Source: Sinorhizobium meliloti 4H41 (GTDB taxonomy: Bacteria; Pseudomonadota; Alphaproteobacteria; Rhizobiales; Rhizobiaceae). From it: a stretch of 64,000 nucleotides of DNA. Shown here one piece after another: positions 8,654 through 19,785 of this stretch. Position 1 is the stretch's first letter. The number at the start of each line of letters is the position of its first letter. Below the pieces are notes generated by a model, which was not told where the DNA came from, did no database searches, and was given only the letters and a program-made list of their open reading frames with translations. Both the position numbers and the translations under genes were made by a program. The stretch is from the NCBI RefSeq assembly GCF_000375585.1, contig NZ_AQWP01000012.1, positions 124,001 through 188,000 on the forward strand. The letters are read 5' to 3'.

Positions 8654-9043
8654 ATGTCGATCAAGCGCTATGGTGCCGAACAGGTTGGCGCAGGCGGAAA
8701 AACATTGCCTTTCGCACGTGCCGTCGAGGCGGGCGGCTGGCTTCACGTCTCGGGTCAGGTGGCGATGGAAAACGGCGAGATCGTCGGCGGCAACATCGTC
8801 GCTCAGACTCACAAGGCGATCGGCAATCTTCTGGCCATCTTGAAAGAGGCCGGTTACGGTGTCGAGCACGTGGTGAGAGTTGGCGTCTGGCTGGACGATC
8901 CGCGCGATTTCTGGAGCTTCAACCGGATCTATCAGGAATATTTCGGAGCTCATCCGCCGGCGCGCGCCTGCGTACAGTCCTCCATGATGGTCGATTGCAA
9001 GGTGGAGATCGATTGCGTCGCCTACAAGCCGAAGGACGCCTGA
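8654..9043 (+). CDS. RidA/YjgF family deaminase-like protein
   Basis: Protein of 129 residues in the RidA (YjgF/YER057c/UK114) family, trimeric enzymes that hydrolyse reactive enamine/imine intermediates released by PLP enzymes. Visible features are FARAVEAGGWLHVSGQVAMENGEIVGG, the QTHKAIGNLLAILKEAGYG helix, and the C-terminal ARACVQSSMMVDCKVEIDCVAY, where the Arg corresponds to the carboxylate-binding Arg of RidA. The ATG at 8654 is preferred over a TTG 42 bases upstream because it places the family start correctly. It is followed after 20 bases by an RpiR regulator in the same direction. Confidence 0.88.
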   Translation: MSIKRYGAEQVGAGGKTLPFARAVEAGGWLHVSGQVAMENGEIVGGNIVAQTHKAIGNLLAILKEAGYGVEHVVRVGVWLDDPRDFWSFNRIYQEYFGAHPPARACVQSSMMVDCKVEIDCVAYKPKDA

Positions 9044-9063
9044 ACAGGGAAGGGCGCCGTTCG

Positions 9064-9927
9064 ATGGATATTTTCGCGACACTGCAGGAGGAGAAGGGGC
9101 GGTTATCCCAATCGGAAAACCGCATCGCCGATATCCTGCTCAATGATTTCGAGTTTGCGGTGAACGCTTCCATCATCGAGCTTGCCGGCAAGGCCGACGT
9201 TTCGCCGCCGACGGTCACGCGATTCTGCCGACGCCTCGGCTGCGAGAGCTTTTCCGATTTCAAGGTGCAGCTGGCACGCACCCCCTATGTCGGCATGCGC
9301 TACCTGAAGCCCGAGCCGAAGAGCCAGGAGCCCGGCGATGTGGCGCAGGACATCATCACCAAGGCGCAGAATGCGCTCTTTCTGCTGCACCGTTCGCTCG
9401 ACCTTGCAGCGATCGAGCGCGCAGCCGACCGGCTCGCGCAAGCGGAAATGATCTATGCCTTCGGCTCCGGCGGCAACTCATCGATGATCGCCGGGGAGTT
9501 CCAGAACCGTCTTTTCCGATTGGGATTGCGCATCACCGCGAGTTCCGATCACAGCATGCAGATGATGATGGCGGCGGCCGCGCGGCCGGCCGACGTCATT
9601 GTCGGTTCCTCCTTTTCGGGACGCAATGCGGAGATGGTGCGCGCCTTCACGCTTGCGCGCGAGGCCGAGGTGCCGACGATCGCCCTTACCCAGAGCGGCA
9701 GTCCGGTCGCGCAGGCCGCCGATATCACCGTGCCGGTCGACCTGCCGGAAGGAAACAACATCTATCGTCCGACCTCCACCCGTATCGCATATATCGCAGT
9801 GCTCGATATCGTCGCGAGCCTTGTCGCCTATCGCGTCCAGCCGCAGGCGACGGTGACGCTCAGGCGCATCAAGCAGCAGCTGGTGGTGCACAGGGATGGC
9901 GACGACCGACAGCTTCTCGGAGACTGA
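9064..9927 (+). CDS. MurR/RpiR family transcriptional regulator with SIS domain
   Basis: Regulator of 287 residues. The N-terminal HTH_6 domain covers about residues 1-77 (LSQSENRIADILLNDFEF, then ADVSPPTVTRFCRRLGC as recognition helix). A SIS sugar-phosphate-binding domain covers about 115-250 (YAFGSGGNSSMIAGEF and VIVGSSFSGRNAEMV). Members usually sense phosphorylated sugars, often amino-sugar phosphates such as MurNAc-6-P, which suits the GH20 hexosaminidase downstream. It lies between RidA and the SDR gene in one run of plus-strand genes and is the obvious candidate to control both the plus-strand run and the divergent NTF2-M81 pair. Confidence 0.9.
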   Translation: MDIFATLQEEKGRLSQSENRIADILLNDFEFAVNASIIELAGKADVSPPTVTRFCRRLGCESFSDFKVQLARTPYVGMRYLKPEPKSQEPGDVAQDIITKAQNALFLLHRSLDLAAIERAADRLAQAEMIYAFGSGGNSSMIAGEFQNRLFRLGLRITASSDHSMQMMMAAAARPADVIVGSSFSGRNAEMVRAFTLAREAEVPTIALTQSGSPVAQAADITVPVDLPEGNNIYRPTSTRIAYIAVLDIVASLVAYRVQPQATVTLRRIKQQLVVHRDGDDRQLLGD

Positions 9928-9946
9928 CGTGTCAGAAGGAACGCCC

Positions 9947-10723
9947 ATGCCGAAATCCGTAGCGATCGTCACAGGAGCTGCCGGCGACATCGGCCGCGCC
10001 ATTGCCGCGCGCCTGGGCGACGGACACGATACCGTTCTCCTGGCCGACATCAACAGTGAGGCGGTAAAGAGGACGGCGCTTGATCTCGGCGGAACGGAGC
10101 GCTTCCTGGCCATTTCCTGCGATGTGACGGACGCCGCAAGCGTGGCCGCAATGGCGGAGGCTGCCGCATCCGTCGGTACCGTGCGCACCCTCGTGAACAA
10201 TGCGGGGGCGGCCCGCGCGGTCAGCCTGCACGACACCACGCAGGACATCTGGCGCATGGACAATGCACTCAACCTCGAAGCGGCCTTTCTCTGTTTCCGG
10301 GCGGTCGAGGAAATGCTGAAAGAGAGCGGGGGCTCGGTCGTCAACATCGCCTCCGTGAACGGCATGAATGTTTTCGGCCATCCGGCATATAGCGCCGCCA
10401 AGGCGGGCCTTCTGCACCTGACGCGACTGATCGCCGTCGAATACGGCAAGTTCGGCATCCGCGCGAATGCGGTGGCGCCGGCGACGGTGCGCACGCAGGC
10501 CTGGGAGGCACGCGCGGCCGCCAATGCGCAGGTCTTCGAGGAGGCGAAGCGCTGGTATCCCTTGCAGCGTATCGTCGAGCCGAAGGACGTCGCCGAAGCG
10601 GTGCATTTCCTTGCCAGCCCCGCCGCCGGAGCCATTTCCGGCATCTGCCTGCCGGTCGACTGCGGGCTGACCGCAGGACAGGCGGAAGTCGCGCGGACCT
10701 TCTCGCAATCGATCCATTACTGA
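9947..10723 (+). CDS. Short-chain dehydrogenase/reductase
   Basis: Classical SDR of 258 residues. The NAD(P)-binding TGAAGDIG lies at residues 9-16, NNAG at 84-87, the Ser of NIASVNG near 136, and the catalytic YSAAK at 148-152. An acidic residue after beta-2 (LLADIN) favours NAD. The ATG at 9947 is chosen because an AGAAGGA sits six bases ahead; an in-frame GTG at 9929 is less likely. The substrate is unknown; the context suggests a sugar or amino-sugar alcohol. It follows the RpiR gene by 19 bases and precedes the GH20 gene by 24. Confidence 0.88.
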   Translation: MPKSVAIVTGAAGDIGRAIAARLGDGHDTVLLADINSEAVKRTALDLGGTERFLAISCDVTDAASVAAMAEAAASVGTVRTLVNNAGAARAVSLHDTTQDIWRMDNALNLEAAFLCFRAVEEMLKESGGSVVNIASVNGMNVFGHPAYSAAKAGLLHLTRLIAVEYGKFGIRANAVAPATVRTQAWEARAAANAQVFEEAKRWYPLQRIVEPKDVAEAVHFLASPAAGAISGICLPVDCGLTAGQAEVARTFSQSIHY

Positions 10724-10747
10724 CAAACCCAGCTTGGGAGGATGTTC

Positions 10748-12667
10748 ATGCTGCCGGTTCTCTATCGCCTTGAATCTGCCTGGCAACCGGATGGCGGCCC
10801 GTTCGGGCGCTTCACCTTCAGCCTCTTCAATCTCTCGGGCGGGCCGCTCAGTGCCTTCCGGCTGGTTTACACATCGCTCACCCGCGTCATTGACGGGGCC
10901 GCCTGCGAAAACGCGGTCTTCCTGCGCCGCAACGCCAATTTCCATGAATTCGCGCCACCCGACGGACTGACGCTCGCCCATGGCGAACACTGGACGTTCA
11001 CCGTCAGCGGTCTGCACCGCGAGGCGAAGCATTGCACCGACGGGGCGAAATCGGCCTATCTGACGCTCGCCGATGGCAGACATGTTCCTGTGGCGGTCTC
11101 AGATCTGCGTCTCGAAGGCGCCATGAGCGAACCGCCGCCGGTGCGTCTTCCGGAAGGCTGGCTCGAACTTCCTTTCGCACTGCAGCCCTGGCCTGCCGAG
11201 ATCGACGCGGCGCCCGGGGACGCGGTCCCGGACGTCCTCTATCCCGCAGCGGGCAGCAATGCGGACGAGATCGATGCCGTTTCCAACGTCCTTGCGCTCT
11301 TCCATAGGCTGTTTTCGGCCGGACATGCTCCCTTCAGTCTTGCGCCGTCCTCGCAAGGGCTGCCGATCGTTTTCACGAAGAAGGCGGAACTCGAAGGCGA
11401 AGCCTACAGGCTTGCCTTTTCCGAGCGGGAGATACGGCTTGAATATGGAGCGGCGGCCGGCAGGCAATATGCCTTGACGACGCTTGCGCAGTTGATCGAC
11501 GGCGCGCGAAACCACGGAGGCGAATACAGGTTTCCCGCCGCCGGCGCAATCGCGGATCGGCCACGCTATGGCTGGCGCGGCTGTCATCTCGACGTCTCGC
11601 GGCAATTCTACCCCACCGCCGACATCCTGCGCGTCATCGATATTCTCGCCTGGTTCAAGCTCAACATCTTCCACTGGCACCTGACCGACGACGAAGCCTG
11701 GCGGCTGGAGATCAAGGCCTATCCGACGCTGACGACACTCGGCGTCATGCGCGGCCCGGACGAGCCCATGCTGCCTCAACTCGGCAACGGCGCCGAACCG
11801 GTCGGCGGCTTCTATAGCCACGCGGACGTGAAGGCGATCGTCGCGCATGCCACGGCACTCAGCATCGAAGTCGTCCCGGAGATCGACATACCCGGCCACA
11901 GCACTGCCGCGCTCGTGGCGCTTCCCGAACTCTCCGACGGTCAGGAGGCGCCGGAAAGCTACCACTCGGTCCAGGGCTACCCGAACAATGCCCTCAACCC
12001 GGCCATCCCGCTCACCTACGAATTCCTCGAGAAGGTGTTCGACGAAATGGTCGAGCTCTTCCCCAGCCGATATATCCATATCGGTGGCGACGAGGTGGCC
12101 GACGGCTCGTGGCTCGCGTCACCGCTGGCGCGAAAACTCATGGAGCAGGAAGGGATTTCCGGCACCTTCGCGCTGCAGTCCTATTTCCTCAAGAGGGTGA
12201 AGCAGATGCTGACGGCGCGCGGGCGCAAACTCGTCGGCTGGAATGAGGTCGCGCATGGCGGCGGCGTCGGAACCGAGGGCACGCTGCTGATGGCCTGGGA
12301 GAACCCGAAAGTCGGGATCGAGCTCGCGCGCGAAGGCTACGACGTCGTCATGACCCCTGGCCAGGCCTATTATCTCGACATGGCCCAGGCGGATGCCTGG
12401 CAGGAACCCGGCGCGAGCTGGGCCGGCACGGCGACGCCGGCGCACACCTATGCCTACGAGGCGGAAGGAGAGTTCCCGGAAGAGCTGAAGAGCCGGATGA
12501 AGGGAGTCCAGGCCTGCATCTGGTCCGAGCATTTCCTGTCGCGCGGATATTTCAACCGCCTCGTTTTTCCAAGGCTGCCGGCAATCGCCGAGGCCGCCTG
12601 GACCCCGAAGGACAAGAAGGATTGGCTGCGCTTTGCAGCGATCGCGCCATTGAGCCCCATTCTGTGA
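10748..12667 (+). CDS. Cytoplasmic GH20 beta-N-acetylhexosaminidase
   Basis: Glycoside hydrolase family 20 enzyme of 639 residues that removes terminal GlcNAc or GalNAc by substrate-assisted catalysis. The layout is an N-terminal beta domain (about 1-125), a GH20b domain (about 130-265), then the (beta/alpha)8 barrel. Barrel motifs are RGCHLDVSRQFYP near 277-289, FHWHLTDDEAWR near 308-319, PEIDIPGHS near 377-385, and the catalytic HIGGDE with Asp448-Glu449. No signal peptide is seen, so it should act on oligosaccharides already imported. The ATG at 10748 has GGGAGG six bases ahead, which rules against the ATG at 10742. No transporter for its substrate lies in the window. Confidence 0.92.
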   Translation: MLPVLYRLESAWQPDGGPFGRFTFSLFNLSGGPLSAFRLVYTSLTRVIDGAACENAVFLRRNANFHEFAPPDGLTLAHGEHWTFTVSGLHREAKHCTDGAKSAYLTLADGRHVPVAVSDLRLEGAMSEPPPVRLPEGWLELPFALQPWPAEIDAAPGDAVPDVLYPAAGSNADEIDAVSNVLALFHRLFSAGHAPFSLAPSSQGLPIVFTKKAELEGEAYRLAFSEREIRLEYGAAAGRQYALTTLAQLIDGARNHGGEYRFPAAGAIADRPRYGWRGCHLDVSRQFYPTADILRVIDILAWFKLNIFHWHLTDDEAWRLEIKAYPTLTTLGVMRGPDEPMLPQLGNGAEPVGGFYSHADVKAIVAHATALSIEVVPEIDIPGHSTAALVALPELSDGQEAPESYHSVQGYPNNALNPAIPLTYEFLEKVFDEMVELFPSRYIHIGGDEVADGSWLASPLARKLMEQEGISGTFALQSYFLKRVKQMLTARGRKLVGWNEVAHGGGVGTEGTLLMAWENPKVGIELAREGYDVVMTPGQAYYLDMAQADAWQEPGASWAGTATPAHTYAYEAEGEFPEELKSRMKGVQACIWSEHFLSRGYFNRLVFPRLPAIAEAAWTPKDKKDWLRFAAIAPLSPIL

Positions 12668-12675
12668 GTTGAGCC

Positions 12676-14109
12676 ATGCGGATCGCGGTCGGTGGAATCC
12701 ATACGGAATGCAGCACCTATTCGCCCGTCCTGATGACGGCCGAAGATTTCCGGGTGTTGAGGGGAGAGGACCTCTTGCGGTCGGATTATTTCGGCTTCCT
12801 CAGCGCCCAAGGGATAAGCCACTTTCCGCTCCTGCATGCGCGGGCCGTCCCCGGCGGACCGGTTTCGCGCCCGGCCTATGACGCCTTCAAGACCGAGTTC
12901 CTGGAGCGCCTGAAAGCGGCGCTCCCTCTCGACGGGCTCTATCTCGCCATGCACGGCGCGATCAAGGTCGATGGGATGGACGACGCCGAGGGCGACTGGA
13001 TCACCGCCGCCCGCGCCGTCATCGGCGCCGATTGCCCGCTTGCCGTGAGCTACGATCTCCATGGCAATGTCAGTCAGCGGATCATCGATCAGGTCGATAT
13101 CTTCGCGGCCTACCGGACCGCGCCGCATATCGATACGCGCGAGACCATGGTGCGGGCATGGTCGATGCTGGTGGAAACGCTTCGTTCCGGGAAGCGGCCC
13201 GGTGTCGCCTGGGCACCTGTTCCGCTTCTCCTTCCCGGAGAACGCACTTCGACGGAGGACGAGCCGGCGGCGAGCCTCTATCGCGTCCTGCCTGAATTCG
13301 ACAGGCGGCCCGGCATCCTCGACGCCAATCTGATGGTGGGCTACGTCTGGGCCGATGAACCGAGAGCGACCGCCTGCGCCGTCGTCACCGGCTCGGACAA
13401 GGCCGCCGCTTCGAAGGCGGCTGAGGAAATCGCTGCAAACTATTGGCACCAGAGGGACAATTTTCGTTTCGGATCGCTCACCGGCTCGCTTGCCGACATG
13501 CTCGACATCGCCGAGCGGGCGACCACGGCGCCGGTAATCCTCGCCGATTCCGGCGACAACCCCACGGGTGGCGGCGTCGGCGACCGGGCGGATGTGCTGG
13601 TCGCGCTTCTCGAGCGCGGCTGGCGCGATGCGTTGATCGCCGGCATCGCCGATAGGCCGGCCGTCGATGCCTGTTTCGCGACCGGCGCGGGTGGGACGCT
13701 GGCGTTGCGGATCGGCGGCAGTCTCGACCCGTCCAGCCCGTCCGCAGAGGTCGAGGCCAAAGTGGTGCATCTGAATGATCCGGGACCGGTTGCCGAGCGG
13801 CAGGCGGTGGTTCAGGTCGGGGGCATAGTGGTCGTATTGTCGGCGCGGCGCCGCCCCTATCATAACATCGAGGACTTTGCCCTCCTCGGTCTCGATCCGA
13901 AGACCGTGCGGCTGCTCGTCGTCAAGTCCGGTTATCTCTCGCCGGAGCTTGCGCCGATCGCCAATCCGAACCTGATGGCGCTGACGAACGGCGTCGTCAA
14001 TCAGGATATCGAGAAGCTGGAAAGCCTGCGCCGGCAGCGGCCGATCTTCCCCTTCGACCGCGATTTCGAGTTTGACCCCAGCGCCAGCCTGTCAGCCCGC
14101 TGGACCTGA
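12676..14109 (+). CDS. Second MlrC-like M81 family metallohydrolase
   Basis: Protein of 477 residues, clearly paralogous to the product at 6551-8044 but diverged. Shared signatures are GGIHTECSTYSP at the N-terminus, LAMHGAIKVDG near residues 90-100, YDLHGN near 126-131, the putative zinc HID near 151-153, and the C-terminal DNPTGGGVGD motif. It has the family's usual length. It begins eight bases after the GH20 stop and ends the plus-strand run, followed by a terminator. The conserved metal residues suggest an active hydrolase; the substrate is unknown. Confidence 0.87.
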   Translation: MRIAVGGIHTECSTYSPVLMTAEDFRVLRGEDLLRSDYFGFLSAQGISHFPLLHARAVPGGPVSRPAYDAFKTEFLERLKAALPLDGLYLAMHGAIKVDGMDDAEGDWITAARAVIGADCPLAVSYDLHGNVSQRIIDQVDIFAAYRTAPHIDTRETMVRAWSMLVETLRSGKRPGVAWAPVPLLLPGERTSTEDEPAASLYRVLPEFDRRPGILDANLMVGYVWADEPRATACAVVTGSDKAAASKAAEEIAANYWHQRDNFRFGSLTGSLADMLDIAERATTAPVILADSGDNPTGGGVGDRADVLVALLERGWRDALIAGIADRPAVDACFATGAGGTLALRIGGSLDPSSPSAEVEAKVVHLNDPGPVAERQAVVQVGGIVVVLSARRRPYHNIEDFALLGLDPKTVRLLVVKSGYLSPELAPIANPNLMALTNGVVNQDIEKLESLRRQRPIFPFDRDFEFDPSASLSARWT

Positions 14110-14117
14110 GATAGTAA

Positions 14118-14144
14118 GCCCGCCCTGATCTTCGGGCGGGTTTC
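14118..14144 (+). terminator. Rho-independent-like terminator after the M81 gene
   Basis: Seven-base GC arms CCCGCCC and GGGCGGG (14119-14125 and 14134-14140) enclose an eight-base loop and are followed by TTTC. It lies nine bases after the M81 stop and closes the RidA-to-M81 run. Confidence 0.75.
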
Positions 14145-14189
14145 ATCAAGACGTTCCCCCTTGCGGGCGTCGCCGGCCTCTCGCTGTTG

Positions 14190-14220
14190 CTTTTCCTCGA
14201 CGGCGACGGCCGAGGAAAAG
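14190..14220 (-). terminator. Inverted repeat between convergent M81 and hutU ends
   Basis: Perfect ten-base arms, CTTTTCCTCG at 14190-14199 and CGAGGAAAAG at 14211-14220, with an 11-base loop. It lies about 57 bases past the hutU stop between two convergent genes. The position suggests a terminator for the hut transcript, but there is no clear U tract on the minus strand. Confidence 0.45.
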
Positions 14221-14276
14221 CGTCTGCGTCCTGAAGAAGACGCGGCAGAAGGATGCCGTGGCGACCTGTCCGCTTT

Positions 14277-15952
<1,676 letters not shown>

Positions 15953-15956
<4 letters not shown>

Positions 15957-16768
15957 GCCTCGCTCCCTGTCCTTTTGAGCTCGTTAGCGACTGTTTCGAT
16001 GCGTTCCAGAATGGTCTTCAGCGGACGGCGAAGCCTGTCGGCTTTCGCTTTGTCCAAAGCGAAGGGCGGCGCTTCCGTCGCCAGATGCGTCGATTGCGCC
16101 AGTTCCATCTGGATCGCGTGCACGCCCTGTTCCGGGCGGCCATAGTGACGGGTCGTCCAGCCACCCTTGAAGCGACCATTGAGAATATGGCTGTAACCTT
16201 CTGCCGCGGCTGCGATTTCTGCGGTCACCTGCTCAATTTCAGGAGCGCAGGTCTTTCCCGTATCGGTGCCGATATTGAAGTCCGGCAGGCGGCCTTCGAA
16301 GAGGAAGGGAATATGCGAGCGGATAGAATGGCAATCGTAGAGCACCGCCACGCCGTGGATCGCCTTGACACGGGCGATCTCTGCGGCGAGCGCCGCGTGA
16401 TAGGGCGCATGGAACACGCGCAGGCGCTCCGCGATGTCGGCCTCCGTCGGTCCTTCGCCTTCCTTCCAGATAGGTTGACCGTCGAAATCGGTTTCGGGCA
16501 CGAGCCCGGTGGTGTTCTGGCCGGGATAGAGGCTGACGCCTGCAGGGTCGCGATTGGCGTCTATGACGTAGCGGTGAAAGGTCGCGCGAACCGTCGTCGC
16601 GTCCGGCAGAAGGCCTTCGTAGAGATCGTGGATGTGCCAGTCCGTGTCGGCGAGGACGCGGCCGTTGTCGTTGAGGCGTTCCCGGATGGAGGCAGGCACG
16701 TCGGTGCCCGTGTGCGGAAAGCCCAGGATGACGGGCGAGCTGCCCTGCCGGACTTCAAAGACGGCCAT
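15953..16768 (-). CDS. hutG: N-formylglutamate deformylase HutG
   Basis: N-formylglutamate amidohydrolase of 271 residues. It hydrolyses N-formylglutamate to glutamate and formate, the last step of the five-step hut route. Family features are [12 protein letters not shown] near the N-terminus, [22 protein letters not shown], the [16 protein letters not shown] region with probable metal ligands, and the C-terminal [22 protein letters not shown]. Its presence implies that formiminoglutamate is processed through N-formylglutamate, but no formiminoglutamate deiminase (hutF) lies in the window, so that enzyme must be encoded elsewhere. It sits between hutH (one base away) and hutU (four-base overlap). 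Confidence 0.93.
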
Positions 16769-16769
16769 G

Positions 16770-18305
16770 TCAGTTCTCCAGTTTCGGAAGAATGCCCGCG
16801 GAGACGGCGGCAGCCAGCCGGCCCGACGCGACGAGATCGCCCGCGGCCTTGAGGTCGTCGGCCATGTAGCGGTCTTCCTCGATACTAAAGGAGACGCGGC
16901 GCACGGCTGCGGCGGCCTTCTGAAGTTCCGGGCTGGTGGTGAGCGGGGCGCGGAATTCGATGCCCTGCACCGCGGCGAGCGCCTCGATGCCGATGATCGA
17001 AAAGAGGTTTTCCGTCATCTGGAGCAGCCGGCGCGCACCGTGGCAGGCCATGGACACGTGGTCCTCCTGGCTCGCCGAGGTCGGCGTCGAGTCGACGGAG
17101 GCCGGATGGGAAAGCTGCTTGTTTTCCGACATCAGTGCCGCCGAAGTGACCTCGGCGATCATCAGTCCGGAGTTGAGGCCCGGCTTCCTGGCCAGAAAGG
17201 CCGGCAGGCCGTAGCTGAGCGCGGGGTCGACCAGAAGGGCGATGCGGCGCTGGGAGATGGCGCCGATTTCGCACACCGCGAGCGCGATCTGGTCGGCGGC
17301 AAATGCGACCGGCTCGGCATGGAAGTTGCCTCCGGAAACAACGGAATTGTCCGAAAGCACCAGCGGATTGTCGGTGACGGCATTGGCTTCGATCGTCAAC
17401 GTGGCTGCGACGGAGCGCAGGAGATCGAGGCAGGCGCCGTCGACCTGGGGCTGGCAGCGGATGCAATAGGGATCCTGAACCCGCTCGTCGCCCTCGATAT
17501 GGCTCTGGCGAATTGGGGAGCCGGTCAGCAGCTGCCGTAAGGCGGCGGCCGTGTCGATCTGGCCCTTATGGCCGCGCAGCGTGTGAATATCCGGATGGAA
17601 GGGGGCGGAAGAGCCCATGGCCGCATCGGTTGAAAGGGCGCCGGTGATGAGAGCGGCCTGGCCGGCGCGGTGCGCACGGAAGAGCCCGGCAAGCGCGAGA
17701 GCCGTAGAGACCTGCGTGCCGTTGATCAGCGCCAGGCCTTCCTTCGCGGCAAGCGTTACCGGCGAGAGCCCCGCCGCCTTCAATGCAGCGTCGCCTTTCA
17801 TGCGTTCGCCGGCAAAGAAGGCTTCGCCATGGCCCATCATGACCGCAGCCATATGGGCAAGCGGCGCCAGGTCGCCGGAAGCGCCGACCGAGCCTTTTTC
17901 GGGAATGAGCGGGATCACGCCCTTGTCCAGCATCGCTTCGATCAGCCGGACAAGCTCCAGCCGCACGCCGGAGGCGCCGCGGCCGAGCGAGATCAGCTTG
18001 AGCGCCATGATCAGGCGCACGATGTTTTCCGTGAGCGGCTGGCCCACGCCGCAGCAATGCGAGAGGATCAGATTGCGCTGCAACGTCGCCACGTCGGCGC
18101 TGTCGATCTTGATCGAGGCCAGTTTGCCGAAGCCGGTATTGATGCCGTAGACGGGCGCATTGCCCGCCACGATCTCGGCGATCCGCGCTGCGGCCTTGGC
18201 AATACTGGTATCGACGGCGGGGTCGAGGCGCGCCGGCGCGCCGGTCCAGTAGATCGTTTCGAGGTCACTGAGCGAAACGGAGCCGGGACTGAGAATAACG
18301 GTCAT
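16770..18305 (-). CDS. hutH: Histidine ammonia-lyase HutH
   Basis: Histidine ammonia-lyase of 511 residues that removes ammonia from L-histidine to give trans-urocanate. The MIO cofactor forms from the Ala-Ser-Gly tripeptide, visible as ASG at residues 142-144 in [14 protein letters not shown]. Other active-site parts are YGINTGFG near 53-60 (catalytic Tyr) and [14 protein letters not shown]. Its stop lies one base before the hutG start, and its ATG overlaps the hutI stop (ATGA). That order, hutI-hutH-hutG-hutU, indicates one cotranscribed unit, probably under the palindrome upstream of hutI. Confidence 0.97.
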   Translation of the reverse strand: MTVILSPGSVSLSDLETIYWTGAPARLDPAVDTSIAKAAARIAEIVAGNAPVYGINTGFGKLASIKIDSADVATLQRNLILSHCCGVGQPLTENIVRLIMALKLISLGRGASGVRLELVRLIEAMLDKGVIPLIPEKGSVGASGDLAPLAHMAAVMMGHGEAFFAGERMKGDAALKAAGLSPVTLAAKEGLALINGTQVSTALALAGLFRAHRAGQAALITGALSTDAAMGSSAPFHPDIHTLRGHKGQIDTAAALRQLLTGSPIRQSHIEGDERVQDPYCIRCQPQVDGACLDLLRSVAATLTIEANAVTDNPLVLSDNSVVSGGNFHAEPVAFAADQIALAVCEIGAISQRRIALLVDPALSYGLPAFLARKPGLNSGLMIAEVTSAALMSENKQLSHPASVDSTPTSASQEDHVSMACHGARRLLQMTENLFSIIGIEALAAVQGIEFRAPLTTSPELQKAAAAVRRVSFSIEEDRYMADDLKAAGDLVASGRLAAAVSAGILPKLEN

Positions 18306-19549
18306 CGGAGAATCCTTTCACCCTTGAAGATCCGCTCCCGAAGAGGATTGAAACCGATGCGGTAGATCAATTCCGCCGGCTGATCGATGTTCCAGATGGC
18401 AAGATCCGCAGACTTGCCGGATTCAATCGTGCCGGTCTCTCCGAGGATGCCGAGCGCACGGGCGGCCTCGCGGGTAACGCCTGCGAGGCATTCCTCCAGC
18501 GTCAGGCGGAAAAGCGTCGCGGACATATTCAAGGTGAGGAGCAGCGAGGTCAGCGGCGAGGTGCCGGGATTGCAATCGGTGGCGATGGCGATGCGCGTTC
18601 CGTTTTCTCGGAGTGCTTCGACAGGCGGAAGCTGCTTTTCCCGGAGGGTGTAGAAAGCCCCGGGCAGGAGGACGGCGACCGTGCCGGACTTTGCCATGGC
18701 GGCGGCTCCCGCAGCGTCGAGATATTCGAGGTGGTCGGCCGACAGAGCGCCGTAGGAAGCAGCGAGCTTTGCGCCGCCGAGATCCGAAAGCTGTTCGGCG
18801 TGAAGCTTCACGGGCAGGCCGAGCGACTGCGCCTTGTCGAAGACCGAAGCGATCTCCGCCGGCGAAAAGGCTATGCCTTCGCAGAAGCCGTCGACGGCGT
18901 CGGCTAGCCCTTCGGCGTGAGCCGCAACCAGGCCCGGCAGGACGACCTCGGCGATGTAGTCGCCGTTGCGTCCGCGATATTCCGGCGGGGTCGCATGGGC
19001 TGCGAGATAGGTGGTGACGATGCGCACCGGGCGCAGGCTTTCCAGCCGGCGGGCGGCGCGCAGCATCTTGAGTTCGGCCTCGACATTGAGGCCATAGCCC
19101 GACTTGACCTCGACGGTGGACACGCCTTCGGCGAGAAGGGCATCGAGCCGTGGAAGTGCGGCCTCCACGAGTGCGTCGACGGAAAGGGCGTTGGTTGCCT
19201 CGACGGTCGAAGCGATTCCGCCTCCGGCACGCGCGATCTCCTCATAGGTCGCGCCTTCAAGGCGGAGCTGGAACTCCCGAGCGCGGTTGCCGCCATGAAC
19301 GATATGCGTGTGGCAGTCGATCAGCGCCGGGGTGACCCAGCGACCTTCGCAATCGAAGACCTGGTCGGCGCGCGCAAGCTCCGGTGGCAGACCGGATTCG
19401 GGGCCGGCATAGACGATCCGCTCGCCGCGAATGGCGATGACGCCGTTTTCGATGACCCCGAGTGGCCCCAGGTCCTCGCGAAGTGTGGCAAGGCGTGCAT
19501 TGCGCCAGAGACTGGTTCCGGCAGAATTTGGGTTGTCGTTTCCGTCCAT
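18302..19549 (-). CDS. hutI: Imidazolonepropionase HutI
   Basis: Amidohydrolase-superfamily enzyme of 415 residues that opens the ring of imidazolone propionate to N-formimino-L-glutamate, the third hut step. Metal ligands appear as the HxH in [10 protein letters not shown], the His of [10 protein letters not shown], and the Asp of [15 protein letters not shown]-terminal composite beta-sandwich strand ([14 protein letters not shown]) is typical. The ATG at 19549 is 26 bases from a perfect palindrome, fitting a repressor site over the promoter. First gene of the hut operon here. Confidence 0.95.
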   Translation of the reverse strand: MDGNDNPNSAGTSLWRNARLATLREDLGPLGVIENGVIAIRGERIVYAGPESGLPPELARADQVFDCEGRWVTPALIDCHTHIVHGGNRAREFQLRLEGATYEEIARAGGGIASTVEATNALSVDALVEAALPRLDALLAEGVSTVEVKSGYGLNVEAELKMLRAARRLESLRPVRIVTTYLAAHATPPEYRGRNGDYIAEVVLPGLVAAHAEGLADAVDGFCEGIAFSPAEIASVFDKAQSLGLPVKLHAEQLSDLGGAKLAASYGALSADHLEYLDAAGAAAMAKSGTVAVLLPGAFYTLREKQLPPVEALRENGTRIAIATDCNPGTSPLTSLLLTLNMSATLFRLTLEECLAGVTREAARALGILGETGTIESGKSADLAIWNIDQPAELIYRIGFNPLRERIFKGERILR

Positions 19550-19574
19550 CTATACCGCCCTTTCCTCGCTGCTA

Positions 19575-19586
19575 ATGTATATACAT
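19575..19586. promoter_or_regulatory. Palindromic operator candidate for the hut operon
   Basis: Perfect 12-base palindrome ATGTATATACAT, 26 bases upstream of the hutI start. Its TGTATATACA core matches the style of GntR/HutC sites, so it is a good candidate for a urocanate-responsive HutC repressor. No hutC gene is in the window. Confidence 0.65.
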
Positions 19587-19670
19587 AATGCCGGCGATGA
19601 CAAGTGGGAAATATGATCCGTGAGATAACGCGGTGGGAGCTGCCGGCCAGAAGCACGGAGAGAAGCGCAG

Positions 19671-19699
19671 AAAAGCCCCGAAACTTCCGTCCGGGGCTT
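19671..19699 (-). terminator. Rho-independent terminator after the MFS gene
   Basis: Eight-base arms AAGCCCCG and CGGGGCTT (19673-19680 and 19692-19699). On the minus strand the right arm is followed by further T residues. It lies about 90 bases beyond the MFS stop and separates that transcript from the hut promoter. Confidence 0.75.
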
Positions 19700-19785
19700 A
19701 TCGAGAGAACTGAGGTCTGGCCTGCGTCGGCGACTATGCGGAAGCGGGAAGCTGTTTCGCGGCGGGCCCGCGTACCATGTTGCGT

